Below, in pieces: positions 12,150 through 16,771 of a DNA stretch of 31,080 nucleotides. Source of the DNA: a virus. A program made the position numbers and the translations under genes. The first letter of the stretch is position 1; each line of letters starts with the position of its first letter. The stretch lies in the IMG/VR virus record IMGVR_UViG_3300037189_028988, positions 1 to 31,080 of that record; one strand, 5' to 3'. The notes beneath the pieces are model-generated. The model was not told the DNA's origin, did no database searches, and saw only the letters and a list, made by a program, of their open reading frames with translations.

Positions 12150-12229
12150 TGGAGGACCACCAGGGAATCGAACCCTGCTTGTTGCTGCTTCCGCGGTGGG
12201 TTTTAGCGCAACAAGAGCCATCGTGGCCC
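12150..12229 (-). tRNA. tRNA-like element with a long hairpin replacing the anticodon arm
   Basis: Acceptor GGGCCAC/GTGGTCC, canonical T-arm CAGGG-TTCGATT-CCCTG, U73, CCA. The middle forms an 8-bp stem (CTTGTTGC/GCAACAAG) with a ~22-nt loop, and no ordinary anticodon arm was found. U73 hints at a Gly- or Cys-derived tRNA. Confidence 0.5.
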
Positions 12230-12239
12230 GTAAATTTGG

Positions 12240-12247
12240 TATAAATA
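12240..12247 (+). promoter_or_regulatory. exact TATAAATA late-promoter box
   Basis: TATAAATA on the plus strand, followed at normal distance by AGGAGA and the ATG of the endonuclease at 12284. Confidence 0.65.
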
Positions 12248-12283
12248 GATTAAATAGTTTTTTAAGCAACAGGAGAATGTCGC

Positions 12284-12913
12284 ATGTCTTATGAAATTTT
12301 CATTAAAAGTCAGTCATACACTCGACAATCACCTAATCTTTCTAAGCTTGGGTTTGATTTTGTAAACCATGATAGCAAAGCTGAATATCAAAAAATTCAG
12401 AACCTTCTTAGCACTGAATATTTAATTCTTGGCGAAAGTATGATAACCTTGCAAGAAAAATACAGCATCCCAAGTTCACGGACCTTACATGATTTGTTCA
12501 AACTATTTGATATTGAAGCACGATCATTTAGTAATGCTAATAGGTTAGCATTGACAACGGAGCGATCCACAATGCCGTGTTGTTACAAATACAAGACAGG
12601 ATGGCATACAACTTGGGATCAAAAACAAGTCTTCTTGCGAAGTTCGTATGAATTTGATTATGCGAAAATTCTCGATGAGTCAAAAATACCGTATGAGGTG
12701 GAAGCACTTCGAATCAAATACTATTCCTCAACCGAGGAGAAATATCGTATAGCTATACCCGATTTTTTACTACCTTGCAGTCATACCATAGTTGAGATCA
12801 AATCTCAATTTACCTACGATAGTCAACAAATGAAAGACAAGTTCTGTGCATATCAAGCACTCGGATATAAAGCGATTTTGATTCTAGAGGGCAAAGAAAC
12901 CTCTCTAGAATGA
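12284..12913 (+). CDS. putative homing endonuclease, PD-(D/E)XK-like, on the opposite strand
   Basis: This 209-aa protein is the only plus-strand gene within the array. The C-terminal half has RSSYEFDYAKILDESKIPYE, then YRIAIPDFL and HTIVEIKSQF, matching the nuclease core at 11213 (SSWEVKVASYL..., RPDFVL..., KIIEVKG). The N-terminal half includes a helix-turn-helix-like segment (TLQEKYSIPSSRTLHDLFKLF). The ATG at 12284 has AGGAGA 7 nt upstream and an exact TATAAATA box before that. It is A/T-rich relative to its flanks and sits between a tRNA-like element and split tRNA-Lys, as expected of a mobile endonuclease. Confidence 0.72.
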   Translation: MSYEIFIKSQSYTRQSPNLSKLGFDFVNHDSKAEYQKIQNLLSTEYLILGESMITLQEKYSIPSSRTLHDLFKLFDIEARSFSNANRLALTTERSTMPCCYKYKTGWHTTWDQKQVFLRSSYEFDYAKILDESKIPYEVEALRIKYYSSTEEKYRIAIPDFLLPCSHTIVEIKSQFTYDSQQMKDKFCAYQALGYKAILILEGKETSLE

Positions 12914-12916
12914 AGT

Positions 12917-13050
12917 TGGAGGACCCCGGTGGTAACGATCCACTTGCGGGCGGGTTAATCTTGGCATAGAGGACTTGCACCTCATGTGACCTGGTTGTCA
13001 TCTGCCTAAAGTCCGCTGCCGGCACCTGCCTGGCTATACGCTCGGGGTCC
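12917..13050 (-). tRNA. tRNA-Lys(TTT)-like, split by a 50-nt insert
   Basis: Exons 13008-13050 and 12917-12957 join to give anticodon loop CTTTTAA, with stem GCGGA/CCCGC (one A-C mismatch). Acceptor GGACCCC/GGGGTCC, U73, CCA, T-loop ATCGTTA. The D region is about 8 nt longer than normal. Insert 12958-13007 lies at the same site as in tRNA-Asn: its ends pair (GGCA/TGCC), it holds a hairpin with loop TGCAAGT, and it ends CCAAGAT before TAA. Confidence 0.6.
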
Positions 13051-13099
13051 TTGTTATCTATTGTTTAATGGGATTTCCTTGGTAATGCAAGGAAAAACT

Positions 13100-13172
13100 T
13101 GGAGGACCGTGTGGGAATCAAACCTTCCCGGCCGGATTAAGAGCCCAGCTGAGCCTCAGGCTGCAATGGTCC
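13100..13172 (-). tRNA. tRNA-Lys(CTT)-like, divergent copy
   Basis: Acceptor GGACCAT/ACGGTCC (one mismatch), D-arm AGCC-TGA-GGCT, anticodon stem CTGGG/TCCGG, loop CTCTTAA, U73, CCA. The T-stem is weak or shifted. A conventional body with the same anticodon lies at 11859. Confidence 0.55.
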
Positions 13173-13269
13173 ATCTAACTCTCGGAAGAGCCGCACGCTC
13201 TCCATTCCCGTGTCGCCCAGGGACCCTTATCGGACCCTTCTGGTGCGGTTAGGCAACGCGGGGTATTCT

Positions 13270-13346
13270 TGGTAGCCCCACCGGGATTTGAACCCGGATT
13301 TCCCGCTTGAGAGGCGAGTGTTCTAGACCGCTTAAACTATGGGGCC
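13270..13346 (-). tRNA. tRNA-Glu(CTC)
   Basis: Acceptor GGCCCCA/TGGGGCT, anticodon stem CTCGC/GCGGG, loop CTCTCAA, T-loop TTCAAAT, A73, CCA. Confidence 0.9.
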
Positions 13347-13394
13347 GTATGGTTGGTTCACAAACTACCGTGCTTGTGAATGTGTTTGATCTGT

Positions 13395-13982
13395 TTAACG
13401 AGGAGCAAACGGATCTATTATCACCGGGCAATCGCCTCGTTGCATGATGTTTTCATCATGTAGATCAAAATCAATTGCTGAATTGGTACTAACAACATTA
13501 GCCAGTAGCTCGATTGCATGTAAGAAATCCGGCCATTTTTTAATGAAATGCTCGATGTGAGATTTGAGTTTCTCGTCAGTCATGTTGCTGAGATAGTCTC
13601 GCCATTTAGGCTCGTCGATGTATCTCAAAAACCAATCAGTTGCTATATGATCAGGGTCGGTTCGAACATATTCCCAGGGTGACAGCATTTCTAATCTCAA
13701 TGCACGGATACCTGGGACCAAAGTAACCGGTAATCCTCTAAACTTTGGAAAATGTGGATTATCCTGATGTTTTCGGGCTAGTTCGACAAATTTAGCGTAA
13801 CCTATATCTGCCTCGTCGTACAGCTTTAGAACATAATTCAAGTTCGGATGTTGCCAAACACTGCCAAATGTGCCGTCTCCCAGCATTTCGAATCCATGCT
13901 TGAGAAGCTTTTTCTTCGCGCTGTCTGTGTTTGTGATGTCTTGTCGCAGGCTATCTGCGCCCACAAGTTCATTGAGTTTCAT
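13395..13982 (-). CDS. protein kinase-fold protein
   Basis: This 195-aa protein keeps the key segments of a minimal kinase. A Gly-rich loop and lysine occur in GDGTFGSVW...NYVLKLY (about 36-56). An HRD-like catalytic loop, DLHDENIM (about 172-179), is followed by VIIDPFA, equivalent to the DFG metal-binding segment. The short length and HDEN/IIDP pattern resemble phage putative kinases and aminoglycoside-kinase-like folds. The target is unknown; two phosphatases are encoded in the same array. The ATG at 13982 follows AATAAATA by 5 nt with no ribosome site, so it may be leaderless. Confidence 0.7.
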   Translation of the reverse strand: MKLNELVGADSLRQDITNTDSAKKKLLKHGFEMLGDGTFGSVWQHPNLNYVLKLYDEADIGYAKFVELARKHQDNPHFPKFRGLPVTLVPGIRALRLEMLSPWEYVRTDPDHIATDWFLRYIDEPKWRDYLSNMTDEKLKSHIEHFIKKWPDFLHAIELLANVVSTNSAIDFDLHDENIMQRGDCPVIIDPFAPR

Positions 13983-13987
13983 GATGC

Positions 13988-13995
13988 TATTTATT
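13988..13995 (-). promoter_or_regulatory. late-promoter-like AATAAATA box, 5 nt before the ATG
   Basis: AATAAATA just upstream of the kinase-fold gene, overlapping the CCA end of tRNA-Pro(GGG) by one base. Confidence 0.45.
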
Positions 13996-14069
13996 GGTCA
14001 GCGTGGGGAATTTTGCGATCCCGGCCTCCAGGCTCCCGACCTGGCACTCTTCTCCTGAGCTACACGCTG
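13995..14069 (-). tRNA. tRNA-Pro(GGG) with C33
   Basis: Acceptor CAGCGTG/CACGCTG with the C1-G72 pair and A73 usual for Pro. Anticodon stem CCAGG/CCTGG, loop TCGGGAG (C33), T-loop CGCAAAA, CCA. Confidence 0.85.
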
Positions 14070-14076
14070 TTGTAAA

Positions 14077-14151
14077 TGGTCAGGGAGGGGAATTTCGAAA
14101 TCCCGGCTTCCAGGTTCCAGGCCTGGCACTCTGCCTCTGAGCTACTCCCTG
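14077..14151 (-). tRNA. tRNA-Pro(TGG) with C33
   Basis: Acceptor CAGGGAG/CTCCCTG, anticodon stem CCAGG/CCTGG, loop CCTGGAA (C33), T-loop TTCGAAA, A73, CCA. Paralogous to the preceding Pro gene. Confidence 0.87.
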
Positions 14152-14161
14152 ATGTTGTTAG

Positions 14162-14235
14162 ATGCGGAGGATGGATTCGCACCATCGACCTCTTGGTTAT
14201 GAGCCAAGCGAGCTACTAGACTGCTCCACTCCGCA
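14162..14235 (-). tRNA. tRNA(CAT), initiator-like (fMet), no encoded CCA
   Basis: Acceptor TGCGGAG/CTCCGCA, D-arm GAGC/GCTC as in bacterial tRNA-fMet, anticodon loop CTCATAA, T-loop TGCGAAT. It lacks the GGG/CCC anticodon pairs, and the 3' end reads TCTA rather than CCA. The T1-A72 pair is paired rather than the initiator mismatch. Confidence 0.75.
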
Positions 14236-14242
14236 ATAAACT

Positions 14243-14319
14243 TGGCGATCCTAGAGGGATTCGAACCCCCATTCTCCGGTTTCGTAGACCAGCGCTCTAT
14301 CCAGTTGAGCCATAGGATC
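14243..14319 (-). tRNA. tRNA-Arg(ACG)
   Basis: Canonical: acceptor GATCCTA/TAGGATC, anticodon loop CTACGAA, T-loop TTCGAAT, G73, CCA. A34 would be expected to be edited to inosine. Confidence 0.92.
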
Positions 14320-14326
14320 AAATAAT

Positions 14327-14403
14327 TGGTGGACGCGTCTGGATTCGAACCAGATGGGGTAGCGAACCCCGTCGCCATAGCTTGATACCTACCAAGGAAG
14401 CCC
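14327..14403 (-). tRNA. degenerate tRNA-like element
   Basis: A good T-arm (TCTGG-TTCGAAT-CCAGA), CCA and a D-arm CTTG/CAAG are present, but the acceptor has at least two mismatches. The GGGG/CCCC hairpin (loop TTCGCTA) sits almost against the T-arm. The anticodon cannot be assigned with confidence. Confidence 0.4.
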
Positions 14404-14407
14404 ATAT

Positions 14408-14478
14408 TGGTGGACCCGACGGGAATCGAACCCGCCTGCATCACGCCCGTGATTGGCTTAGCGTTTTACCCCATGTCC
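14408..14478 (-). tRNA. degenerate tRNA-like element
   Basis: T-arm GCGGG-TTCGATT-CCCGT, A73 and CCA are normal. The acceptor has a mismatch, and the central hairpin ATCAC/GTGAT has only a 4-nt loop (GGGC) in place of an anticodon loop. Confidence 0.42.
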
Positions 14479-14553
14479 ACACCATGTTGTGCGTGGTACT
14501 CGATCTCCCAACAGCTTTGAACTGAGAGATTGGAAGCATGGGCAACGCTAACC

Positions 14554-14630
14554 TGGCGATCCTGGAGAGATTCGAACTCCCAACCTGCGGCTTCGAAGGC
14601 CGACACTCTGTCCAGTTGAGCTACAGGACC
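14554..14630 (-). tRNA. tRNA-Arg(TCG), second copy
   Basis: Acceptor GGTCCTG/CAGGATC, D-stem GCTC/GAGT, anticodon loop CTTCGAA, T-loop TTCGAAT, G73, CCA. Confidence 0.9.
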
Positions 14631-14635
14631 AATAT

Positions 14636-14711
14636 TGGCGCACATGACGGGAATTGAACCCGCCTAAACCTGTTAGACAGACAGGTGTTCTCACCAGAGA
14701 ACTACATGTGC
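14636..14711 (-). tRNA. tRNA-Asp(GTC), second copy
   Basis: Canonical: acceptor GCACATG/CATGTGC, anticodon loop CTGTCTA, T-loop TTCAATT, G73, CCA. Confidence 0.92.
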
Positions 14712-14718
14712 ATATCAG

Positions 14719-14794
14719 TGGTGCCGGCGGTTGGTTCCGCCCCAACTCCTCCTGCTCTTCAGGCAGGCGCTTCTACTAAGTTAGCTTCACCGGC
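14719..14794 (-). tRNA. tRNA-Phe(GAA), unusual T-loop
   Basis: Acceptor GCCGGTG/CGCCGGC, anticodon stem CCTGC/GCAGG, loop CTGAAGA, A73, CCA. The T-stem GTTGG/CCAAC closes the loop GGCGGAA. Confidence 0.8.
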
Positions 14795-14799
14795 AAAAA

Positions 14800-14871
14800 T
14801 GGAAGCGGGAGAATGAGTCGAACATTCGTAGGAAAGTTTATGAGACTTTCTGGACACCGTGTCTTCCCGCT
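14800..14871 (-). tRNA. tRNA(CAT), Met or Ile2 type, reduced D-arm
   Basis: Acceptor AGCGGGA/TCCCGCT, anticodon stem AAAGT/ACTTT, loop CTCATAA, T-loop TTCGACT, U73, CCA. The D region is 4 nt short, with a 3-nt D-loop. Confidence 0.75.
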
Positions 14872-14878
14872 GTAAACT

Positions 14879-14969
14879 TGGTGTGTAAGGTGGGATTCGA
14901 ACCCTTCGCCCAGCGCGCGTTTTACAGCATCAGGGTTACTGCCATCCAGCTGCTGCTGGAGCCTCACAC
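14879..14969 (-). tRNA. class II-sized tRNA-like element, anticodon unclear
   Basis: Acceptor GTGTGAG/CTTACAC, A73, CCA and T-loop TTCGAAT are present. The D-arm is a 6-bp stem TCCAGC/GCTGGA with a 4-nt loop. No convincing anticodon stem surrounds the CTGTAAA segment. Confidence 0.45.
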
Positions 14970-14981
14970 ATAAAACTAAAT

Positions 14982-15080
14982 TGGCTCTTTGTGATGGGTG
15001 CTGCCCCCACGTTGTCTGGGCCCTTGCATGGGACCTCTCCATACCTACCGGGTCGCGAACGCCAGCGATACACACAAAGA
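14982..15080 (-). tRNA. long tRNA-like element with 8-bp acceptor
   Basis: Acceptor TCTTTGTG/CACAAAGA (8 bp), G73, CCA, D-arm TCGC/GCGA with GG in the loop, and T-arm GTGGG-GGCAGCA-CCCAT. A hairpin GGTCC-CATGCAA-GGGCC could be a variable arm. The anticodon is not assigned, and no TCA that would suggest Sec is positioned in a loop. Confidence 0.42.
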
Positions 15081-15087
15081 TCAAAAC

Positions 15088-15161
15088 TGGTACCGGCTGC
15101 AGGTAACGCTCCTGCCTCGAACATCGTTATGAGCAATGTCGGGTCGCTTGACCAAACCGGC
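15088..15161 (-). tRNA. tRNA(CAT), Met or Ile2 type, A54/U58 T-loop
   Basis: Acceptor GCCGGTT/AGCCGGT, minimal D-arm GGTC-AAGC-GACC, anticodon stem CATTG/CGATG, loop CTCATAA, T-arm GCAGG-AGCGTTA-CCTGC, A73, CCA. Confidence 0.68.
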
Positions 15162-15302
15162 TTAGCAACAACGTGGCCCAACAGAACTACACCGTCTGGG
15201 GGTGCCTCTTGGAGGACTCTATGTCCTTGCATTTTTTGCCATGTCATGCCAGCGTTCTGCGCCTTATCGTTGCCGCTGCGTATGCATGCTCTATGGCTTA
15301 TT
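15162..15302. other. spacer without an assignable gene
   Basis: About 140 nt. On the minus strand, a GCCAT/ATGGC pair and a GGAC-ATAGA-GTCC hairpin followed by TCCAAGAG resemble pieces of the split-tRNA inserts. No complete tRNA could be folded. Confidence 0.25.
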
Positions 15303-15378
15303 TGGGGTGACCGACGGGTACTGCCCCCGCTTGGATGGTTTCACAGACCACCGTCCATACTTACTGACTCCGGCCACC
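15303..15378 (-). tRNA. tRNA-His(GTG), unusual T-loop
   Basis: Acceptor GTGGCCG/CGGTCAC with the His-specific C73 and a G available at position -1. Anticodon stem GTGGT/ACCAT, loop CTGTGAA, CCA. The T-stem GCGGG/CCCGT closes the loop GGCAGTA. Confidence 0.82.
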
Positions 15379-15520
15379 ATGTTAATGTACCCTGCCCGGG
15401 CTGTACCCAACAATAGGTGGGGCCTTGGCTTCTCGGTGCTAGGGTTATTTGTTTTCCTTGACCACGCTGGCCATTGGCCTTTCCCTACTTTTGTCATATC
15501 GGTAGTGGTTCTAAGGAACT
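15379..15520. other. spacer without an assignable gene
   Basis: About 140 nt with a GGCCAATGGCC near-palindrome and a GTAC-flanked segment. No tRNA or ORF with a ribosome site could be supported. Confidence 0.25.
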
Positions 15521-15594
15521 TGGTTGGCCTGGATGGGATTGAACCATCATCGGTCGATTATCGGTCGACTGCTCTACCATTGAGCTACAAGCCA
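15521..15594 (-). tRNA. tRNA-Ile(GAT), copy with C33
   Basis: Acceptor TGGCTTG/CAGGCCA, D-stem GCTC/GAGC, anticodon stem GTCGA/TCGAC, loop CCGATAA (C33), T-loop TTCAATC, A73, CCA. The Ile gene at 8033 has the normal U33. Confidence 0.83.
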
Positions 15595-15598
15595 GCAT

Positions 15599-15670
15599 TG
15601 GTTACGATTGGCGCTCACCGACCTAACCCGGGTTCACAGCCCAGCGAAGCGATGCGGCACTCTAATCGCA
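15599..15670 (-). tRNA. tRNA-like with GTG anticodon (His), divergent
   Basis: Acceptor TGCGATT/AATCGTA, anticodon stem CTGGG/CCCGG, loop CTGTGAA, CCA. Position 73 is A, not the His C73, and the T-arm is shortened to about 3 bp. It may be non-functional as tRNA-His. Confidence 0.5.
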
Positions 15671-15673
15671 TAT

Positions 15674-15761
15674 TGGCAGAAGTGACAGGGTTCGAACCTG
15701 CTCAGGCGTTAGCTCACTGGTTTTGGAGACCAGCCCGTCTCTCCATCTACGGCGCACTTCC
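15674..15761 (-). tRNA. tRNA-Trp(CCA) with a long variable region
   Basis: Acceptor GGAAGTG/CACTTCT, D-stem CCGT/ACGG, anticodon stem CTGGT/ACCAG, loop CTCCAAA, T-loop TTCGAAC, G73, CCA. The variable region is about 15 nt, whereas tRNA-Trp is normally class I. Confidence 0.83.
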
Positions 15762-15769
15762 ATAAAACT

Positions 15770-15841
15770 TGGTGGGATGCGGTGGAGTTTAACCACCCTC
15801 GACACTGCTACCAGTGCTCAGCCACCCGGCTGTTCCATCCC
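15770..15841 (-). tRNA. degenerate tRNA-like element
   Basis: Acceptor GGGATGG/GCATCCC (one mismatch), T-arm GGTGG-TTAAACT-CCACC, A73, CCA. The D-arm is CAGCC/GGCTG with a 4-nt loop. The central hairpin CACTG/CAGTG has a 4-nt loop, so the anticodon is undefined. Confidence 0.42.
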
Positions 15842-15847
15842 ATAAAC

Positions 15848-15938
15848 TGGTGGAGGGCTTTGGAGTCGAACCAAACAATGTGTTTTGCCGTAAACATTCA
15901 TGGCTGGATGATGCCCGCACCACGCGAGCAAGCCCTCC
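15848..15938 (-). tRNA. class II tRNA-like element, possibly Leu(CAG)
   Basis: Acceptor GGAGGGC/GCCCTCC, A73, CCA, T-arm TTTGG-TTCGACT-CCAAA, variable hairpin TGTTT/AAACA. The D-arm is a 6-bp stem GCTCGC/GCGGGC. The anticodon stem is imperfect and its loop holds CCAGCC, so the identity is tentative. Confidence 0.48.
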
Positions 15939-15944
15939 GTAAAT

Positions 15945-16020
15945 TGGTGGAGCATGTCGGTTCTGCCCCGACTACCTCCGCATTGCAAATGCGGCGCTCT
16001 CCTGATTGAGCTAATGCCCC
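15945..16020 (-). tRNA. tRNA-Ala(TGC), unusual T-loop
   Basis: Acceptor GGGGCAT/ATGCTCC, D-stem GCTC/GAGC, anticodon stem CCGCA/TGCGG, loop TTTGCAA, A73, CCA. The T-loop GGCAGAA matches the Ala(GGC) gene at 2752. Confidence 0.82.
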
Positions 16021-16028
16021 AGTTAACC

Positions 16029-16126
16029 TGGCACCGGATCATGGATTCGAACCATGCAAGCGACTGTCCGTACTTCATCTGAGTCGCGCGCTTTTTGGAT
16101 TGGGTTCACCAGCTCCCTCATCCGGT
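16029..16126 (-). tRNA. class II tRNA-like element, anticodon unclear
   Basis: Acceptor ACCGGAT/ATCCGGT, D-arm GGG/CCC, T-arm CATGG-TTCGAAT-CCATG, G73 and CCA are good. The middle holds a 6-bp hairpin GCGACT/AGTCGC with a 16-nt loop, but no convincing anticodon loop. A Ser-type tRNA or another interrupted gene is possible. Confidence 0.48.
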
Positions 16127-16135
16127 ATGTTATTT

Positions 16136-16231
16136 TGGTGCATCGCCCGATGTCCGACTCGGCTCTTCCAACAACACCTTGCCTAGGCAACGTCGTTGGA
16201 CGTTTTATCCGCTACTAAACTAGCCCGATGC
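16136..16231 (-). tRNA. tRNA-like element with a long central hairpin
   Basis: Acceptor GCATCG/CGATGC, D-arm GCTA/TAGC, A73, CCA. The anticodon region is an 8-bp stem CCAACGAC/GTTGTTGG containing an inner TTGCC-TA-GGCAA palindrome. The T-arm is weak. The layout resembles 12150-12229. Confidence 0.42.
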
Positions 16232-16244
16232 ATATACAATATAT

Positions 16245-16329
16245 TGGTGGGAGTGGTAGGATTCGAACCTACTCACCCAAAGGAACGGATTTACAGTCCG
16301 CCGCCGCTCTCCAACTCAGCCGCACTCCC
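16245..16329 (-). tRNA. tRNA-Tyr(GTA)
   Basis: Canonical class II: acceptor GGGAGTG/CACTCCC, anticodon stem GCGGA/TCCGT, loop CTGTAAA, 12-nt variable arm, T-loop TTCGAAT, A73, CCA. First tRNA of the array in transcription order. Confidence 0.92.
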
Positions 16330-16333
16330 ATGA

Positions 16334-16376
16334 AACCATCTGCGAAACAGCGCAACACGCTGCTTGGCGGATGGTT
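16334..16376 (-). repeat. two-tier imperfect hairpin
   Basis: Outer arms of 10 bp (AACCATCTGC and GCGGATGGTT, one G-T) enclose an inner 5-bp hairpin CAGCG/CGCTG. It lies just upstream of tRNA-Tyr on the transcribed strand, so it may be a processing site or small RNA. Confidence 0.5.
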
Positions 16377-16386
16377 CCTAACTCGG

Positions 16387-16417
16387 GGGTGTTGCGCTTA
16401 CATAACGCAACACCCCG
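16387..16417. repeat. perfect 11-bp inverted repeat
   Basis: GGGGTGTTGCG and its exact complement flank 9 nt. It is followed by a moderately T-rich run on the plus strand, so it may end leftover plus-strand transcripts, or act as a stable processing hairpin on the minus strand. Confidence 0.55.
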
Positions 16418-16595
16418 TCATTTCTTCTTACATGCCGGGACCTAAGTGGATGCTTGGCCCAGTTGCGCCGTGGTTCCTGTGCCGCGATGCGGACAGTCAG
16501 CACGAAACTCCTGGAGTTCCAAACGATCCGCATGGTTTCCCAGCAACTTATCGTTTCCTGATTCGATTTTTAAACAGCACAACTTTGAAAACAAT

Positions 16596-16626
16596 AAAAA
16601 ACCCCGGTAAGCTGTTGCTTCCGGGG
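16596..16626 (-). terminator. rho-independent terminator
   Basis: On the minus strand CCCCGG pairs with CCGGGG (16621-16626 with 16602-16607), with an inner AGC/GCT, and is followed at once by TTTTTT (16596-16601). It lies about 145 nt downstream of the promoter at 16772-16799. Confidence 0.8.
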
Positions 16627-16657
16627 CCTGTCCACTTGTTTTGATCCAATGATCAAT

Positions 16658-16735
16658 CTAGGTGGCAGACCCTCGTGTATCAGGCTTTTGGGCCCAATGG
16701 CTAAACAGTTCGACGCGATAATTCATTGTAATCAT
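16658..16735 (-). CDS. possible 25-aa small protein
   Basis: This ORF (MITMNYRVELFSHWAQKPDT...) is the only one inside the short promoter-to-terminator transcript. There are two ATGs, at 16735 and 16726. An AAGGA occurs about 15 nt upstream of the first, further away than ideal. No family is recognised; it may be a chance ORF in a small RNA. Confidence 0.25.
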   Translation of the reverse strand: MITMNYRVELFSHWAQKPDTRGSAT

Positions 16736-16771
16736 TGTTGAAGAGAAAATCCTTTTTGTCTCGTGCAGTTA

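Larger units (their letters stand above)
16596..16765 (-). ncRNA. candidate small RNA between promoter and terminator
   Basis: The start (about 16765) is predicted from the TTGACA/TATAAA promoter at 16772-16799, and the end from the terminator at 16596-16626. This gives a transcript of about 170 nt. It could be a regulatory RNA, or a short mRNA for the ORF at 16658-16735. Read-through would reach tRNA-Tyr and the rest of the array, so the terminator may control array expression. No known RNA family is recognised. Confidence 0.45.

Noticed and set aside
14982-15080. tRNA-Sec
   Set aside because: The 8-bp acceptor and length are suggestive, but no TCA anticodon sits in a loop and the D-arm is not Sec-like.
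14936-15765. ORFs of 100-190 aa on both strands across the tRNA genes (for example 14991-15416, 15202-15765, 14936-15247)
   Set aside because: They run straight through folded tRNAs, have no ribosome sites, and their residues follow tRNA arm sequence.
1616-16329. CRISPR array
   Set aside because: Repeated motifs in the region are tRNA T-arms and acceptor ends at irregular spacing, with no identical direct repeats and spacers.
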